Source of the DNA: RU20A sp042610495
Lineage (GTDB): Bacteria > Pseudomonadota > Alphaproteobacteria > Rhizobiales > Rhizobiaceae
Direction of reading: 5' to 3'
Length of the DNA: 64,000 nt
NCBI RefSeq assembly: GCF_042610495.1
Contig: NZ_JBHGAP010000010.1
Span: 62,001-126,000, forward strand
Part shown: positions 1 to 9,700 of the stretch, in pieces
Layout: every line of letters begins with the position of its first letter
How positions within the stretch are numbered: position 1 is the stretch's first letter
Translations under genes and position numbers: made by a program
The notes under the pieces: generated by a model
What the model saw: only the letters and a program-made list of their open reading frames with translations
Told to the model about the DNA's origin: nothing
Database searches by the model: none

Positions 1-528
1 ATCTTTGCCGCCCTCAGCCAGGGTCTGATCTTTACCCTTGCTGCTCTGGAGCAGGCAGAGCGCGACGATGACGCCGGCACGGTTTCGCTCACCGCCGGTC
101 TTGTGATCGAACTGCTCCACGCCAGTGCCACCGCGCTTGAACTCACAGGGGATTTTCCAGCGGCGCGCTACAATGCCAGCATCCGCATCAGCATGGACAC
201 GCCCTATTTTCCGGCCGGCTTTTCCGGCGTGCTGTCGCGCGATCACCGCCAGCTGGTCGGACGCATGAAGATGATGCGACCGGCGATCGAAGCCTTCGAG
301 CGGCGCGACCCCGGGCTTCACGCCCGGATCGGCGTCGCCCTATCGGCCGTCTATGCCAGCCACAAGCATGTCTGCGCCCGCTTCGTGGAGCCGGACGCCG
401 CAAGCCTGCTGATGGCCGCGACCGCCGAACGACCGGCGACGGAACAGATCGACCGGTTCCGAAAGATGCGCCTGCGCGCCTGGCAGACGACATCAGGCGA
501 CACGCCATCCCGGGACGACGAGGCGTGA
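1..528 (+). CDS. Unknown protein, 5'-truncated by the window edge
   Basis: The frame is open from the first base, so the gene begins before the window; the last 175 residues are visible. I do not recognise the family. The visible part is mostly helical, with no signal peptide or clear membrane segment in view and no catalytic motif that I can name. Its stop overlaps the start of the phosphopantetheinyl transferase gene (GTGA at 525-528), so the two are probably translationally coupled. It therefore belongs to the biosynthetic operon and may be a tailoring or accessory enzyme, but that is inference from position only. Confidence 0.75.
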   Translation: MFAALSQGLIFTLAALEQAERDDDAGTVSLTAGLVIELLHASATALELTGDFPAARYNASIRISMDTPYFPAGFSGVLSRDHRQLVGRMKMMRPAIEAFERRDPGLHARIGVALSAVYASHKHVCARFVEPDAASLLMAATAERPATEQIDRFRKMRLRAWQTTSGDTPSRDDEA

Positions 529-1208
529 GCGGGACATCCGGGTCGAGCGACCTGATCGTTGCAATCCGTCATCTCTCGCGGGAGCGCTCCCGTCTCGACG
601 ACCGAGCCTCAGGCCTGCCGGACGCCGAACAGGCGGAGGCCGCCCGGTATATCCGCCGCGACGATCGCGACCGCTTTCTTCTCGGACGGTTGCTGCTGCG
701 CGAGACGATCGCCTCGGCGACCAGTCGGGCCGCCGCAGACTTCACCCTTGCACGTGACGGGAACGGCCGGCCCTTTACGCCGGATGTTCCCGAGATCGAC
801 ATCAACCTCTCCCATTCCGGCGATTGCGTCGCTGCCGTCGTCGGGCGCGGCCTGTCTGTTGGCATCGATGTCGAGCTGCACCGTTCCGGCATCGACATCG
901 CAGCCATCGGACGGCAGGTGTTCACGCCCCATGAACGGGCACACATTCTTGCCGCCGGCAGTGGCAGCGTCGCAGCCTTTTTCCGGCAGTGGACGCTCAA
1001 GGAAGCGCTGGTGAAGGCGCTCGGCCGCGGTTTCCTTGACGATCCGCGCCGGATCGAGATCCGCCATGAAACGGGAGGCGTCTTCACGCCCGTCTTCGTC
1101 GGCGAGGGGCCCGACGATCTCGGCAGCGGCTGGACGCTGCGGCTTCTCGACTGCGGAGACGACCATGCAGGCGCGCTTGCCTTCCGGCCGCGCCTCGGCT
1201 CCGCCTGA
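525..1208 (+). CDS. 4'-phosphopantetheinyl transferase, Sfp/EntD type
   Basis: Transfers 4'-phosphopantetheine from coenzyme A to the active serine of carrier domains; in this locus the obvious clients are the PKS ACP and the two NRPS thiolation domains. The 227-residue length fits the Sfp subgroup. The metal-binding VGIDVE motif and the downstream WTLKEALVKALG motif are both present, as is an N-terminal NLSHSGD-type segment. The start is a GTG overlapping the stop of the preceding gene. Co-location with one PKS and one NRPS makes it very likely the dedicated activating enzyme, although it could also act on other carrier proteins. Confidence 0.9.
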   Translation: MSGTSGSSDLIVAIRHLSRERSRLDDRASGLPDAEQAEAARYIRRDDRDRFLLGRLLLRETIASATSRAAADFTLARDGNGRPFTPDVPEIDINLSHSGDCVAAVVGRGLSVGIDVELHRSGIDIAAIGRQVFTPHERAHILAAGSGSVAAFFRQWTLKEALVKALGRGFLDDPRRIEIRHETGGVFTPVFVGEGPDDLGSGWTLRLLDCGDDHAGALAFRPRLGSA

Positions 1209-1329
1209 AGGCCGACCGCTCCCGTGGCGGCGGGAGAATTATGGTTAACGAATTGTTTTTCTCTTGGCCCTAATACTTCCGGACAGACGATCGACAGGCG
1301 CTTCTGGCGACCGCCAGCCCGGATAATCC

Positions 1330-2823
1330 GTGATGATGAAGACTGCTCTCTGCCTTCTGACTGCTGCGCTGCTCTCCGGCTGTTCGCTGGGGCCGCGCGT
1401 GCCGGAGCGGCAGGCGGCTCCCCTGCCCCCGGCCTATTCCGAGACGACCGGTGCGATCCCGGCACGGACGCCGCAGGCCGGTGACGACTGGTGGCGCGCG
1501 TTCCGCGATCCGCTGCTGGACCGTCTGATCGCCGAGGCAGCGCTTGGCAATCTTGACATTGCCCAGGCGGAGGCGCGAATCCGGGCGTCCGACGCCGGTA
1601 TTACGGCTGCCGGCGCCGGCGGCCTGCCTTCGCTGACACTCGGGGCCTCGCACACGACGCAACGCCAGAATGGCTCGATGCGCACCGTCGATGGCACGGT
1701 GAACACCACCGGCGGCAGCCTCTCCGCAGCCTGGTTGCTGGATCTCTTCGGCGAAGTCCGCTCGCAGGTGGGGTCGGCGACAGCCAGCCGCGATGCAGCC
1801 ATCGCCGGGGCGGCCGTGGCGCGCCTCGCACTCGTTTCCGACATTGCCAGCGCCTATGTGGACGCGCGCTACTACCAGTCGCTGAAACGGCTCTCGGAGG
1901 CGCGGCTCGCCTCCACGAAGCGGACCGAAGACCTGACGCGCGCCCGCATGCGCGAGGGCCTTGCCTCCGAGCTCGACCTGTCGCGTGCCGAGGAGGCGAG
2001 CGAGGCGGCTGCCGGGGATATTCCGCTCTACGAGGCAAGCTTCCGCCGGTCCGCCCACCGCATCGCCACCCTGATGGGCCGGCCGGCCGCCGATCTCGTG
2101 CCGCAATTGGAGGCGGCGTCCGGCCAGCCGGCACCTGCCTATGCGGCGGACGCCGGCGTGCCCGCGGACCTCTTGCGCAACCGGCCGGACATTCGCCGCG
2201 CCGAAATGGACTTCGAAGCCGCTGTCGCGGATATCGGCTATGCGTGGTCGCAGCTCTTCCCGTCCATTACGCTCTCAGGCTCGGTGACACCGACCTATGT
2301 CAACACCAATGCCAAGAACGGCAGCCTCACCACCTGGTCGTTCGGGCCGCAGCTGCGCCTTCCGATCTTCGATGGCGGGCGACTGCGCGCCAATGTGAAG
2401 ATTGCCCAGGCGAAGGCAGAGGAGAAGGAAGCTGCCTGGCGGGCGGCGGTGCTGAAAGCGGTTGAGGATGTCGAGAATGCGCTCGTCTCCTATAACAGGC
2501 AGAAGGAAGCACTTGCCTCCGGCACCGCACGGGTGGCGCGGGCGCAGAAATCCCTTGCGCTGGCGCGGGCCACGGAACGCGAGGGGCTGTCCTCCCTGTT
2601 TGAAACGCTGGACGCCGACCGCAAGCTCAAGCAGGCCGAGGCGGATCTGGCAAATGCCCGGCGCAACCTCGCGCTGCAGTATGTCGCGCTGAATGTGGCC
2701 GCCGGCCGCGGCCTCCCCGGTCCGGGCCGCCTCCATGTTGAAGCTGATTCCGGAGAAAGCATCGACGCGCAGGCAACCGGCTCTGTGAAGAGCGATGCGA
2801 AAGCCCCCCTTGTCAAAGGCTGA
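1330..2823 (+). CDS. NodT-family outer-membrane factor lipoprotein (TolC-like)
   Basis: Outer-membrane channel of a tripartite exporter. The 497-residue protein starts with a lipoprotein signal (hydrophobic stretch ending LLSGC, Cys about residue 18). It then carries the duplicated outer-membrane-efflux repeat of the NodT/OprM family, with WWRAFRDPLLDRL and RNRPDIRRAE signatures. The start could be any of three consecutive ATGs. It sits between the PPTase and the dioxygenase. A periplasmic adaptor and ABC pump are encoded at 20.6-23.7 kb, so it is a plausible outer-membrane partner for that exporter; no RND pump is in the window. Family call is firm, pairing is inference. Confidence 0.9.
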   Translation: MMMKTALCLLTAALLSGCSLGPRVPERQAAPLPPAYSETTGAIPARTPQAGDDWWRAFRDPLLDRLIAEAALGNLDIAQAEARIRASDAGITAAGAGGLPSLTLGASHTTQRQNGSMRTVDGTVNTTGGSLSAAWLLDLFGEVRSQVGSATASRDAAIAGAAVARLALVSDIASAYVDARYYQSLKRLSEARLASTKRTEDLTRARMREGLASELDLSRAEEASEAAAGDIPLYEASFRRSAHRIATLMGRPAADLVPQLEAASGQPAPAYAADAGVPADLLRNRPDIRRAEMDFEAAVADIGYAWSQLFPSITLSGSVTPTYVNTNAKNGSLTTWSFGPQLRLPIFDGGRLRANVKIAQAKAEEKEAAWRAAVLKAVEDVENALVSYNRQKEALASGTARVARAQKSLALARATEREGLSSLFETLDADRKLKQAEADLANARRNLALQYVALNVAAGRGLPGPGRLHVEADSGESIDAQATGSVKSDAKAPLVKG

Positions 2824-2880
2824 GGCGACCGCCATCTTCGGGTTCCGGCCAAAGAACGGCCAACCCCGGAGACACGAGCC

Positions 2881-3549
2881 ATGCCGCGTGGCACCATGAA
2901 GGACGATGCCGCCCGAGCGTTGGACGCCGAGCCCGTTGCCCTGCCCCGCCGTCGGTTTCTCGTCGCCGTGGGCCTCGTTCCTGCCGTGGCGCTTCTCAAC
3001 CGGCCGGCGCTCGCAGCCGTGCGAACGCCGGAGGCCATCGAGGGGCCGTACTACCCGATCCCCTCCATGCGCTTCAAGGACGTGGACAACGATCTCGTGC
3101 GCATTCAGGGCCGCAACCATACGGCGGAAGGCAACATCCTGCTGCTGACCGGCCGTGTCCTCGACCAGAACGGAAGACCCGTCTCCGGCGCCCGCGTAGA
3201 GATCTGGCAATGCGACGCGCGCGGTCGCTACATCCATACTGGCGATTTCAGCTTCAAGCGCCGCGACCACGGTTTCCAAGGCTTCGGCTTCGACATCAGC
3301 GATGAGCGTGGCCTCTACACGTTCCGCACCATCGAGCCTGTCGCCTATCCCGGCCGCACACCGCATATCCATGTGCGCGTCATCCATGGGGAGCAGATGC
3401 TGACGACGCAATTCTACGTCGCCGGCCATCCCGAAAATGGCCGGGACCGGATCTTTCGCCGCCTGAATCCCGCCGAGCAGAAGGCCGTCAGCATGACGCT
3501 GCGCAAGGGACGGCGAAGCCTGGAAACGGCCGTGGACATTCGCCTCTGA
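2881..3549 (+). CDS. Intradiol ring-cleavage dioxygenase-family protein with Tat-like signal
   Basis: Belongs to the non-haem iron(III) family that includes protocatechuate 3,4-dioxygenase and catechol 1,2-dioxygenase. The 222-residue protein has a twin-arginine-like leader (RRRFL followed by a hydrophobic stretch and ALA at about residue 44), then EGPYYPIPS, the EIWQCDARGRY segment, YPG and the HIH pair. The last Tyr and the two His are three of the usual four iron ligands. The first ligand Tyr normally lies in a segment that here reads DFSFKRRD, so its identity is unclear. ATG 2881 has GGAG nine bases upstream. Being exported and next to a PKS/NRPS, it may act on a phenolic substrate outside the cytoplasm; substrate unknown. 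Confidence 0.8.
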   Translation: MPRGTMKDDAARALDAEPVALPRRRFLVAVGLVPAVALLNRPALAAVRTPEAIEGPYYPIPSMRFKDVDNDLVRIQGRNHTAEGNILLLTGRVLDQNGRPVSGARVEIWQCDARGRYIHTGDFSFKRRDHGFQGFGFDISDERGLYTFRTIEPVAYPGRTPHIHVRVIHGEQMLTTQFYVAGHPENGRDRIFRRLNPAEQKAVSMTLRKGRRSLETAVDIRL

Positions 3550-3753
3550 CAGCCGGAAGGACTGTCATCCGCAAGTAAAGTGCGGGTAACATTCGGTTCA
3601 CGATAAATTCCAAATAGCTTATGTGCCGGCCCCGAATCGGCCCGGTCTCACGCCTGCGTGAACCATTTCGAGAGAAAGGCGGCGCAAGTTCCCTCCCAAA
3701 CCGGCATGAGCGCGTCTGCGCGCCGGATGCGTGTCGAGAGGGAGTTCCGTCGC
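3550..3753 (+). promoter_or_regulatory. Intergenic leader of the PKS gene
   Basis: About 200 bases between the dioxygenase and the preferred PKS start. An AT-rich stretch at about 3575-3622 is the likeliest promoter area. I see no clear terminator or operator palindrome. The ribosome-binding sequence GAGAGGGAG at 3736-3744 supports ATG 3754 over the earlier in-frame GTG at 3658. Confidence 0.35.
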
Positions 3754-6700
3754 ATGGCCAGCAACAAGGCGAAGTCGCCGTCTACATCCGCAGTCGCCGC
3801 CACGTCAGCCCCCATGCCCATCGCCATCATCGGCGTCAGTGGCCGTTATCCGAAATCGCCGGACCTCGACACGCTCTGGCAGAACCTCACCGGCGGCGTC
3901 GATTGCGTCGGCGAGGCGGACGGCACGCGCTGGGATCTCGGCTTCCACGTGAAGGACAGCCATTCGCCCTCCCGCATCTACACCCGCGCAGGCGGCTTCC
4001 TCGACCGGATCGACCTGTTCGACGCGGAATTCTTCGGAATGTCCCCGCGCGAGGCGCGACAGGTGGATCCGCAGCACCGGCTGCTTCTGGAACTGACCTG
4101 GGAAGCGCTGGAAGCCTCCGGCATCGTGCCGGCCGACATCGCCGGCAGCCGCACCGGTGTCTTCGTCGGCATTTCCGGCAATGACTACGCGACGCTGATC
4201 GGCAACCACGTGGATGCCTACACCAATATTGGCAGCGCGCTGTCGATCGCCTCCAACCGCATCTCCTACATCTTCGACCTGCACGGTCCCAGCATGTCGA
4301 TCGACACGGCCTGCTCGTCGAGCCTCGTTGCGCTGCATCAGGCCTGCCGCTCGATTGCCTCGGGCGACTGCGGCATGGCGCTGGTCGGCGGCGTCAACAT
4401 CCTCGCCGGCATGCGCCCCTTCGCCGGCTTCGCGCAGGCATCCATGCTGTCGCCGGACGGCCGATGCAAGAGCTTCGACGCCGACGGCAAGGGCTATGTC
4501 CGCGCCGAGGGCGGCGGCATCGTGATCCTGAAGCCGCTCGCCGATGCCGAGCGGGACGGCGACAACATCCTCGCCGTCATCAAGGGCACCAGCGTCAATT
4601 CCGATGGCAAGACCATGGGCATGGCGCTGCCGAGCGGCGAGGCGCAGGAAGCGCTGCTGCGCCAGATCTATACCGACTGCGGCGTGACGGCCGAAGAGGT
4701 CTTCTACGTGGAGGCCCATGGCACCGGCACGGCAGCGGGCGACCCGATCGAGTGCGGCGCCATCGCGCGCGTGCTCGGCGCGCCGCGCCAGGACGGCTCC
4801 GTCTGCCATATCGGCTCCATCAAGTCCAATATCGGCCATCTTGAATCCGGCGCCGGCATGGCGGGCCTGACCAAGGTGCTGCTGTCGATCCGCAACCGGC
4901 AGATCCCCGCCAACCTGCATTTCAACACGCCGAACCCGAAGATCGACTTCGAGGGCGGCCGTCTCAGCGTCGTCGCGACGCCCCTGACCTTCCCGGCCAG
5001 CGATAGGCCGCTGGTCTTCGGCATCAACTCCTTCGGCTTCGGCGGCACGAATGCGCACTGCATCCTGACCGAATACCGCGCGCCGGGAGCCGCAGCGCAG
5101 CCGGCGCAAGCGCCGGACGACGGCTGGACAAGGCTGCTCATGCTGTCGGCGCAATCCACCGAGAGCCTCGCCCTTCTCGCCGAACGCCATGCCGAGGCGC
5201 TGGATCAGCTGCCGCAGGCTGACTGGCACGGCTGGCGGGCCACCGCCGCGCGCAGCCGCGCGCGCCAGCAACATCGTCTGGTGCTCGACGCCGGCACGCC
5301 CGCCGAGGCGGCCGGCAAGCTGCGCCGCCATCTTGCCGGTGAAGCCGTCTCCGGCCTGTCCGTGCAGCGCGCCACGGGCGCAGGCCGGCTCGGCTTCGTC
5401 TTTTCCGGCAATGGCCCGCAATGGTGGGGCATGGGCCGCGAACTGCTGGCCGGCAACGCCGTGTTCCGCGCCGAAATGGAGGCCATCGACGCGCTTTTCG
5501 CCCCGCTCGCCGGCTGGTCGCTGATCGAGATGATGGGCCGGCCGCAGGATGAGGTGAAGATCGCCAGGACCGAGATCGCCCAGCCGCTGCTGTTTGCCCA
5601 GCAGGTCGCGCTCGCCGCTGCCCTGAAGGCGGCCGGCATCGTGCCGCAGCTTGCCTTCGGCCACAGTGTCGGCGAGGCCGCGGCGGCCCACGTGTCCGGC
5701 GCGCTGTCGCGCGCTGAGGCCGTCAAGGTCATCTATCACCGCAGCCAGATGCAGGCGAAGACCGCCGGCCGTGGCCGCATGGCCGCCGTCGCCATGAGCC
5801 CGGACGAGGCCCGCGCGGCGATTGCCGGCACCTCCGGCTGGATCGAGCTTGCCGCCATCAATGCGCCGAAGGCCGTCACGCTTGCCGGCGATCCCGAGGC
5901 GCTGCAGGATCTCTGCGACCAGCTGACCGACGAGGGCCGTTTTGCCCGCATGCTGCCGCTGAACTACGCCTTCCACACCTCGGCCATGGACGACATCGAG
6001 GCACCGCTGCGCGCCGCCCTTGCCGATCTCGCGCCGCAGGAAAGCGCCATCCCCTTCGTCTCGACGGTGACGGGCGATGTGCTGCCCGGAGAAACGCTCG
6101 ATGCCGACTACTGGTGGCGCAACATCCGCGCCCCCGTCGCCTTCGAGCCGGCCGTGCGCCAGGCGATCACCGCGCATGAGATCGATGTCTTCGTGGAGCT
6201 TGGCCCGCATCCGGTGCTGCGCGACTACGTTCTGCAGACCGCCAAGACCACCGACCGCACCGGCATCGTCGCCCTCCAGACGCTGCGCCGCCCGAGCGAC
6301 ACGACGCCGGCACCCGAGATCGAAACCCTCACCAACGCCGTCTGCGCCATCCATGCAGCCGGCGGCGGGACCCCGGAACGGCTCTACACCCGCCCGGCCC
6401 GCCCGATGCGCCTGCCCGCATACCCCTGGAACCGCATCGTGCACTGGCGCGGCGGCTGGGACCTGCCGGACGCGCACACCGCCACCGAGCGCGATCACGT
6501 GCTGCTCGGCCACCGCACCCCGTCGGCGGAAGGGTTGTGGACCAACACGCTGCAGGCCGTGCACACGGGCTATCTGCTCGACCACGTCGTGCAGGGTTCG
6601 GCGATCTTCCCTGCGGCCGGCTATATGGAGCTGACCTTCGCCGCCGCCCTCTCTCAGGGCGAAGGCCCGATCGATTTCGAGAATTTCGAAATCCTCAAGC

Positions 6701-9700
6701 CGATGGTGCTCGGCGAAGGCGTAGAGCCGATCGTGCAGCTTTCCCTGGACAGCGCCGACGGCACCATCGCCATCCGCTCGCGTCCCGATACGGCCGCCAC
6801 CGCCTGGACCGACCATGCGCGCGGCCGCATCAGCCGCCCCGACAGACCGGAGGAGGCAAGCGAGCGGCTTGATCTCGCCGCGCTCGCGGCCGCCCTGCCT
6901 TTCGAGATCGACGCCACCGGCCATTATGCCGGCTGCGTCAGGCGCGGCATGGCCTATGGCCCTGCCTTCCAGGGCGTCGTGTCGCTGAAGATGTCGGACC
7001 CCGAAAGCGGCAACCGGACCGGGCTCGGCGAGATCCGCCTGCCCGACCTCGACGGCAAGCTCGAGGGCTACCGTTCCCACCCAGCCGTCTTCGACAACTG
7101 CCTGCAACTGCTGATCTCGATGATCGCCCAGACCGATCCGCGCGACTGCGCGACGATTCCTGTGCAGGTCGGCCGCATCCGCAGCCTCGCGCCGCTGCCG
7201 GCCCATGTCTTCTGCCAGGTGACCGTGACCCACGAGAACAGCCGCACCGGTGTCGCCGACATGGTCGTCACCGACACGGATGGCCGCGTGCTGATGACCA
7301 TGACGGAGGGACGCTTCCAGAAGGTGGAATTCCGCCCCGGCACCCTGCCCATCACGGCCGAGGACTGGCGCCCAGACCCGGCCTGGGTCGTGCGTCACGC
7401 CTCCCCGCTCGTGCTCCCGGCTCCGGCCGAGATCGCCGCAGGCGCTGCCCCGGCTCTCGCCGCCGTCATGGACGCGACGGCCCGCGCGGCCCATTATGAC
7501 GGCCCGGCCGCGGGTCTCGACCGGCTGGCCGGCGCCTATGCCGCAAAAGCCCTGCGCAGCCTGCCGACCTGCGACAAGCCCTTCACGCTTGCAGCGCTTG
7601 CCCGCGAGGCTGGCATTCCCGCCGACAGGATCGAGGCTCTCGAGGCCTTCGTCGAGATGGTCGCCGCCGACGGGCATCTCCTGAAGAGCGCGACGGCGGA
7701 AGCACCGCTCTATGCGTGGACCGGCGACAGGGGCGAGAGCGACGGAGGCGAAGGCGATCCCGAAGCGCTGCGCCGCGATCTCATGCTCGCCTATCCCGGC
7801 TACAGCGCCGAAATCGTGGCGCTCGGCCGCGCCGGCGGCGCGTTGGCCGGCTGGCTCACGGGCGAGATCGAGACCTTCCCGGCCATCGCCATGCCCGAGG
7901 CGATGGAGGATACCGCGCCCTTCCGCCTCGTCTACAACCGCATGGCAGCCGAAACGCTGCGCAGCCTTGTCGCCGGCTGGCCGGCCGGTCGCGGCATCCG
8001 CGTGGTGGAACTTTCAGGCGCGACGGGCGGCCTCTCCGCCTCTGTCCTGCCGGTGCTGCCACCGACGAAGAGCGACTATCTGTTTGTGGATCACTCCGAA
8101 CAGGCCACCACACGCGCCGGCAACCGCTTCGGGGCCCATCACATCCTGCGGACCGAAGCCGTTGCTCCGGAAGCTTTGACCGAAACCGGCTTCGACATTG
8201 CGCTGTCTGCCGCCGACGTGCCGGCATCCTCGCTCTTTGCCGCCCTGACGGCCGGCGGCATCGTTCTGCGTCTCATCGCCCGCCCCGGCCGCGTTGCCCG
8301 CCTGCTCGACCCTGCCGGCCCCCACCGGCCGGTCGATGTCGTCGCGGCAGAGATGGCTGCTGCCGGCTTCGAGGTCGCGCCCGAGGTCAGCGATACAAAA
8401 CTGGCCGGTGGCGCGGAGACACCCTTTGCCCTGCTCATCGCCCGAAAGCCTGTCGATGCGCCGGCGCAACTCGCTCCCGTCACAGCCGTCGCCCCGGCCA
8501 GCCGCGTGCTGGTCACCGGGCCATCCGAGGCCGGCAGCCCCTTCGTCGCGGCTCTCACGGCCGATCTCGAAGCGGCGGGCCAGACGGTCAGCGTCCACGC
8601 CCTCGACCCCGCCGACCTCTCCGACGATGCCTTCGCCGCGCTGGTGAAGGCTGAGACGGGTGCAGCCGAATTCATTCATCTCGCCGGCTTTGCGGAGACG
8701 GCCGATGGCCTCTCCACCATCCTCGACCGCCAGGACATGCGCTGCCTTTCGGCCATCGCGCTGTCGCGCGCCATCGAGCTCCGCCCGCTGGAGGATACCG
8801 CAGACGCACCCGCCCCGACGCTGACCATCGTCACGCGCGGCGCCTTTGCCACGCCCGGCGGGGCCGCCCCGCTTGATCCGTTCCAGGCGACGATCGCCGG
8901 CACGGCGCGCGTCATCGCCAATGAGCAGGTCGCCGTCGGCGTGCGGCTCATCGACGTGCATGCAACGCCGGATGATACCGTGGCTGCAACGGTTCTCGCC
9001 GAAGCGCTGCTGTCCCGCGACGAGGAGACCGAAACGCTGCTGGTCGATGGCCGCCGCTATGTTCATCGCGTGCGCGCCTCCTCCATTGCCGAGCAGACCC
9101 GCATCGCGAGCTTCGCGGAAAAGCCCGTCGCCCGGCCCTTCCGCCTCGATTTCCTGCCGTCAGGCGGCCTGGACTCGCTGCATCTGCGCGAGATCACCCG
9201 CCGGGCGCCCGAGAAAGGCGAAGTGGAAATCCGCGTCCGCGCCGCGGGCCTCAATTTCCGCGACGTACTCTGGGCCATGGGCATGCTGCCGGAAGAGGCT
9301 GTCGAAAAGGGCTTCTCCGGCCCGACGATCGGCATGGAATGTGCCGGCGAGGTGGTCGCGGTCGGGGATGGCGTCACGCATCTGAAGCCGGGCGACCGGG
9401 TCATCGCCTTTGCCTCCTCGTGCTTTGCCACCCATGTGACGACCGATGCCGGCAGTGCGGCGCTGATCCCCGCCTCGCTCTCCTTCGCCGAGGCCGCCAC
9501 AATCCCGACGGCCTTCGTGACCGCCTGGTACGCGCTCGACCATCTGGCACGGCTTGAGCCGGGCGAAACCGTGCTGATCCATGGCGCTGCCGGCGGTGTC
9601 GGCCTTGCCGCACTCCAGATCGCCAAGCTGAAGGGCGCAACCGTGATCGCCACGGCAGGTGCGGCCGACAAGCAGAAGCTCGTCGCCGCCATGGGCGCCG

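Noticed and set aside
3805..7677. Very long open frame (1290 codons) antisense to the PKS
   Set aside because: It lies wholly opposite a recognisable PKS, its translation is low-complexity and Arg/Gly/Asp-rich, and such frames are normal in GC-rich DNA. The same applies to frames at 9160-12693 and 16629-19814 on the minus strand.
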